Shown here: one piece after another, positions 32,004 through 32,647 of the stretch
Layout: each line of letters starts with the position of its first letter
Numbering within the stretch: the first letter of the stretch is position 1
NCBI GenBank assembly: GCA_947624355.1
Contig: CANQKI010000019.1
Span: 1-32,647 of the forward strand
Length of the DNA: 32,647 nt
Origin: an uncultured Clostridia bacterium
GTDB taxonomy: Bacteria; Bacillota; Clostridia; Christensenellales; Aristaeellaceae
Reading direction: 5' to 3'
Made by a program: the position numbers and the translations under genes
The notes under the pieces: model-generated
The model's database searches: none
Told to the model about the DNA's origin: nothing
What the model saw: the letters and a program-made list of their open reading frames with translations, nothing else

Positions 32004-32006
32004 TTT

Positions 32007-32082
32007 GCCTCCATTGTCTAGAGGCCTAGGACGCCGCCCTCTCAAGGCGGAAACATGGGTTCGAATCCCATTGGGGGTGCCA
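32007..32082 (+). tRNA. tRNA-Glu (anticodon CUC)
   Basis: The anticodon arm CCGCC-CTCTCAA-GGCGG gives anticodon CTC. The T-arm ATGGG-TTCGAAT-CCCAT, the acceptor GCCTCCA/TGGGGGT with wobble pairs and an encoded CCA are present. It decodes GAG. It is separated from tRNA-Gln by three bases and is cotranscribed. Confidence 0.92.
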
Positions 32083-32103
32083 CATTTGCCGACACCCGGC
32101 TGA

Positions 32104-32134
32104 AAAAAGGCTCGCTGCGAAAGTGAGCCTTTTT
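32104..32134 (+). terminator. Terminator of the tRNA transcript
   Basis: AGGCTCGCT (32108-32116) pairs with AGTGAGCCT (32122-32130), including one G-U pair, and is followed by TTTTT. It lies 22 bases after tRNA-Glu. From here to 32335 I see no credible gene. Confidence 0.88.
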
Positions 32135-32247
32135 CGTTGTTCTTTTCTTTATGCCGACGGGCGAAAATGCTTGACGCTGCCGTCTGTTTGACCTATATGT
32201 ATTCGTATTCAGTTGCAGCCATACGCCAATTTGGAGCGTTTGGGGAT

Positions 32248-32283
32248 AAAAAAGACCGCTGGCTCTTTCACCGGGGAGCCGGT
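32248..32283 (-). terminator. Possible terminator of the metallo-beta-lactamase-fold gene
   Basis: On the minus strand GGCTC/GAGCC pairs over five bases, with an outer ACC/GGT pair across a bulge, followed by CTTTTTTA. The stem is weak. Confidence 0.35.
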
Positions 32284-32335
32284 GCGTCAGCAGCCTTTCC
32301 GTATTTAGTTCCTAATCGTTAATTCCTTTTATCAT

Positions 32336-32647
32336 TCAGATATGTATTTGAAACTTTCCGAAATCAAATATTCCTTTGTTCTGTTGCAGTTCGCCCTGCT
32401 GATACAAAGACGCAAAAGCGTCTGCAATTTCACAAGCCAGCGAAGCGGGAATATCCAGCGAATGATGCGCCGGAAATATTCGTTGAAGATTTAACGTTTT
32501 CACCTTCTGGGCAGAATACATAAACGCAAGCGGGTCGGTCGTCGGATAAAAGGCATCCAAGCACCCTTGATAAATCAAATCCCCGGAATACAGCCACCCT
32601 CTGTCCTGCTCATAGAAACAGCAGTGTCCGGGCGAATGACCGGGCGT
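32336..32647 (-). CDS. Metallo-beta-lactamase-fold hydrolase, 3' part (runs off the window)
   Basis: The frame is open from the window edge to the stop at 32336, giving 103 residues of the C-terminal part. TPGHSPGH (metal-binding histidine region), the bridging aspartate in YSGDLIYQG and the late histidine in PAHHSLD are the usual order for a glyoxalase-II/RNase-Z-like metallo-hydrolase. The start and the HxHxDH motif must lie beyond 32647. The substrate is unknown, and its position after the tRNA genes gives no clue. Confidence 0.8.
   Translation of the reverse strand, partial: TPGHSPGHCCFYEQDRGWLYSGDLIYQGCLDAFYPTTDPLAFMYSAQKVKTLNLQRIFPAHHSLDIPASLACEIADAFASLYQQGELQQNKGIFDFGKFQIHI

Noticed and set aside
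32137-32322. 61-residue plus-strand open frame after the tRNA terminator
   Set aside because: No ribosome site, no recognisable domain, and it overlaps the probable 3' end of the minus-strand hydrolase transcript.

Overview
The window is GC-rich and reads as an uncultured, probably gut-dwelling low-G+C-lineage (Bacillota, class Clostridia) anaerobe, possibly of the Christensenellales type. The evidence is a SAM-I (S-box) riboswitch upstream of metK, LplB/YtcP-type sugar ABC permeases, LacI regulation, AGGAGG-type ribosome sites and CCA-encoded tRNAs. The taxonomic placement is inference. Almost the whole window is a carbohydrate-foraging region.

Region 1 (226-9086, + strand) is one tight operon: a cytoplasmic heparinase II/III-type lyase, a TIM-barrel sugar isomerase, a Gfo/Idh/MocA dehydrogenase, two ABC sugar permeases, a YiaK-like 2,3-diketo-L-gulonate reductase, a second TIM-barrel isomerase, and a PreA/DHOD-like flavoprotein with two [4Fe-4S] clusters. 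It looks like import of acidic oligosaccharides, followed by lyase cleavage and redox processing of the uronate products. No solute-binding protein or ATPase is encoded beside these permeases.

Region 2 (9087-14100) holds a convergent intracellular GH31 glycosidase, a PHP-domain phosphoesterase with a clear promoter, a cluster of 90-bp intergenic repeats, and an OPA-type (GlpT/UhpT-like) MFS transporter.

Region 3 (14132-22741) is a divergent beta-glucan-like locus. On the minus strand lie GH30, an unusual 605-residue permease with a ~300-residue N-terminal extension, a second permease and a secreted binding protein. On the plus strand lie a secreted GH5 (exo-1,3-beta-glucanase-like) and a LacI regulator. 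The intergenic gap holds a perfect AAAAACGTTTTT palindrome inside the GH30 promoter, a good operator candidate for that LacI protein.

Region 4 (22898-28076) is not sugar-related at its core. It has an XRE-HTH/P-loop/CYTH triple-domain protein with a consensus promoter embedded in an inverted repeat, and a translationally coupled downstream gene broken by a one-base homopolymer frameshift. It also has metK with its SAM-I riboswitch, an AEC-family transporter, and a small LysM protein without a signal peptide.

Region 5 (28330-32647) has a two-gene GH43 operon (one intracellular enzyme, one secreted with flanking carbohydrate-binding modules; arabinoxylan-type), tRNA-Gln(CUG) and tRNA-Glu(CUC) behind a consensus promoter, and the 3' part of a metallo-beta-lactamase-fold gene that runs off the window edge.

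The best candidates for something undescribed are the extended permease, the HTH-kinase-CYTH gene with its operator and broken partner, and the lyase/YiaK/iron-sulfur flavoprotein operon.
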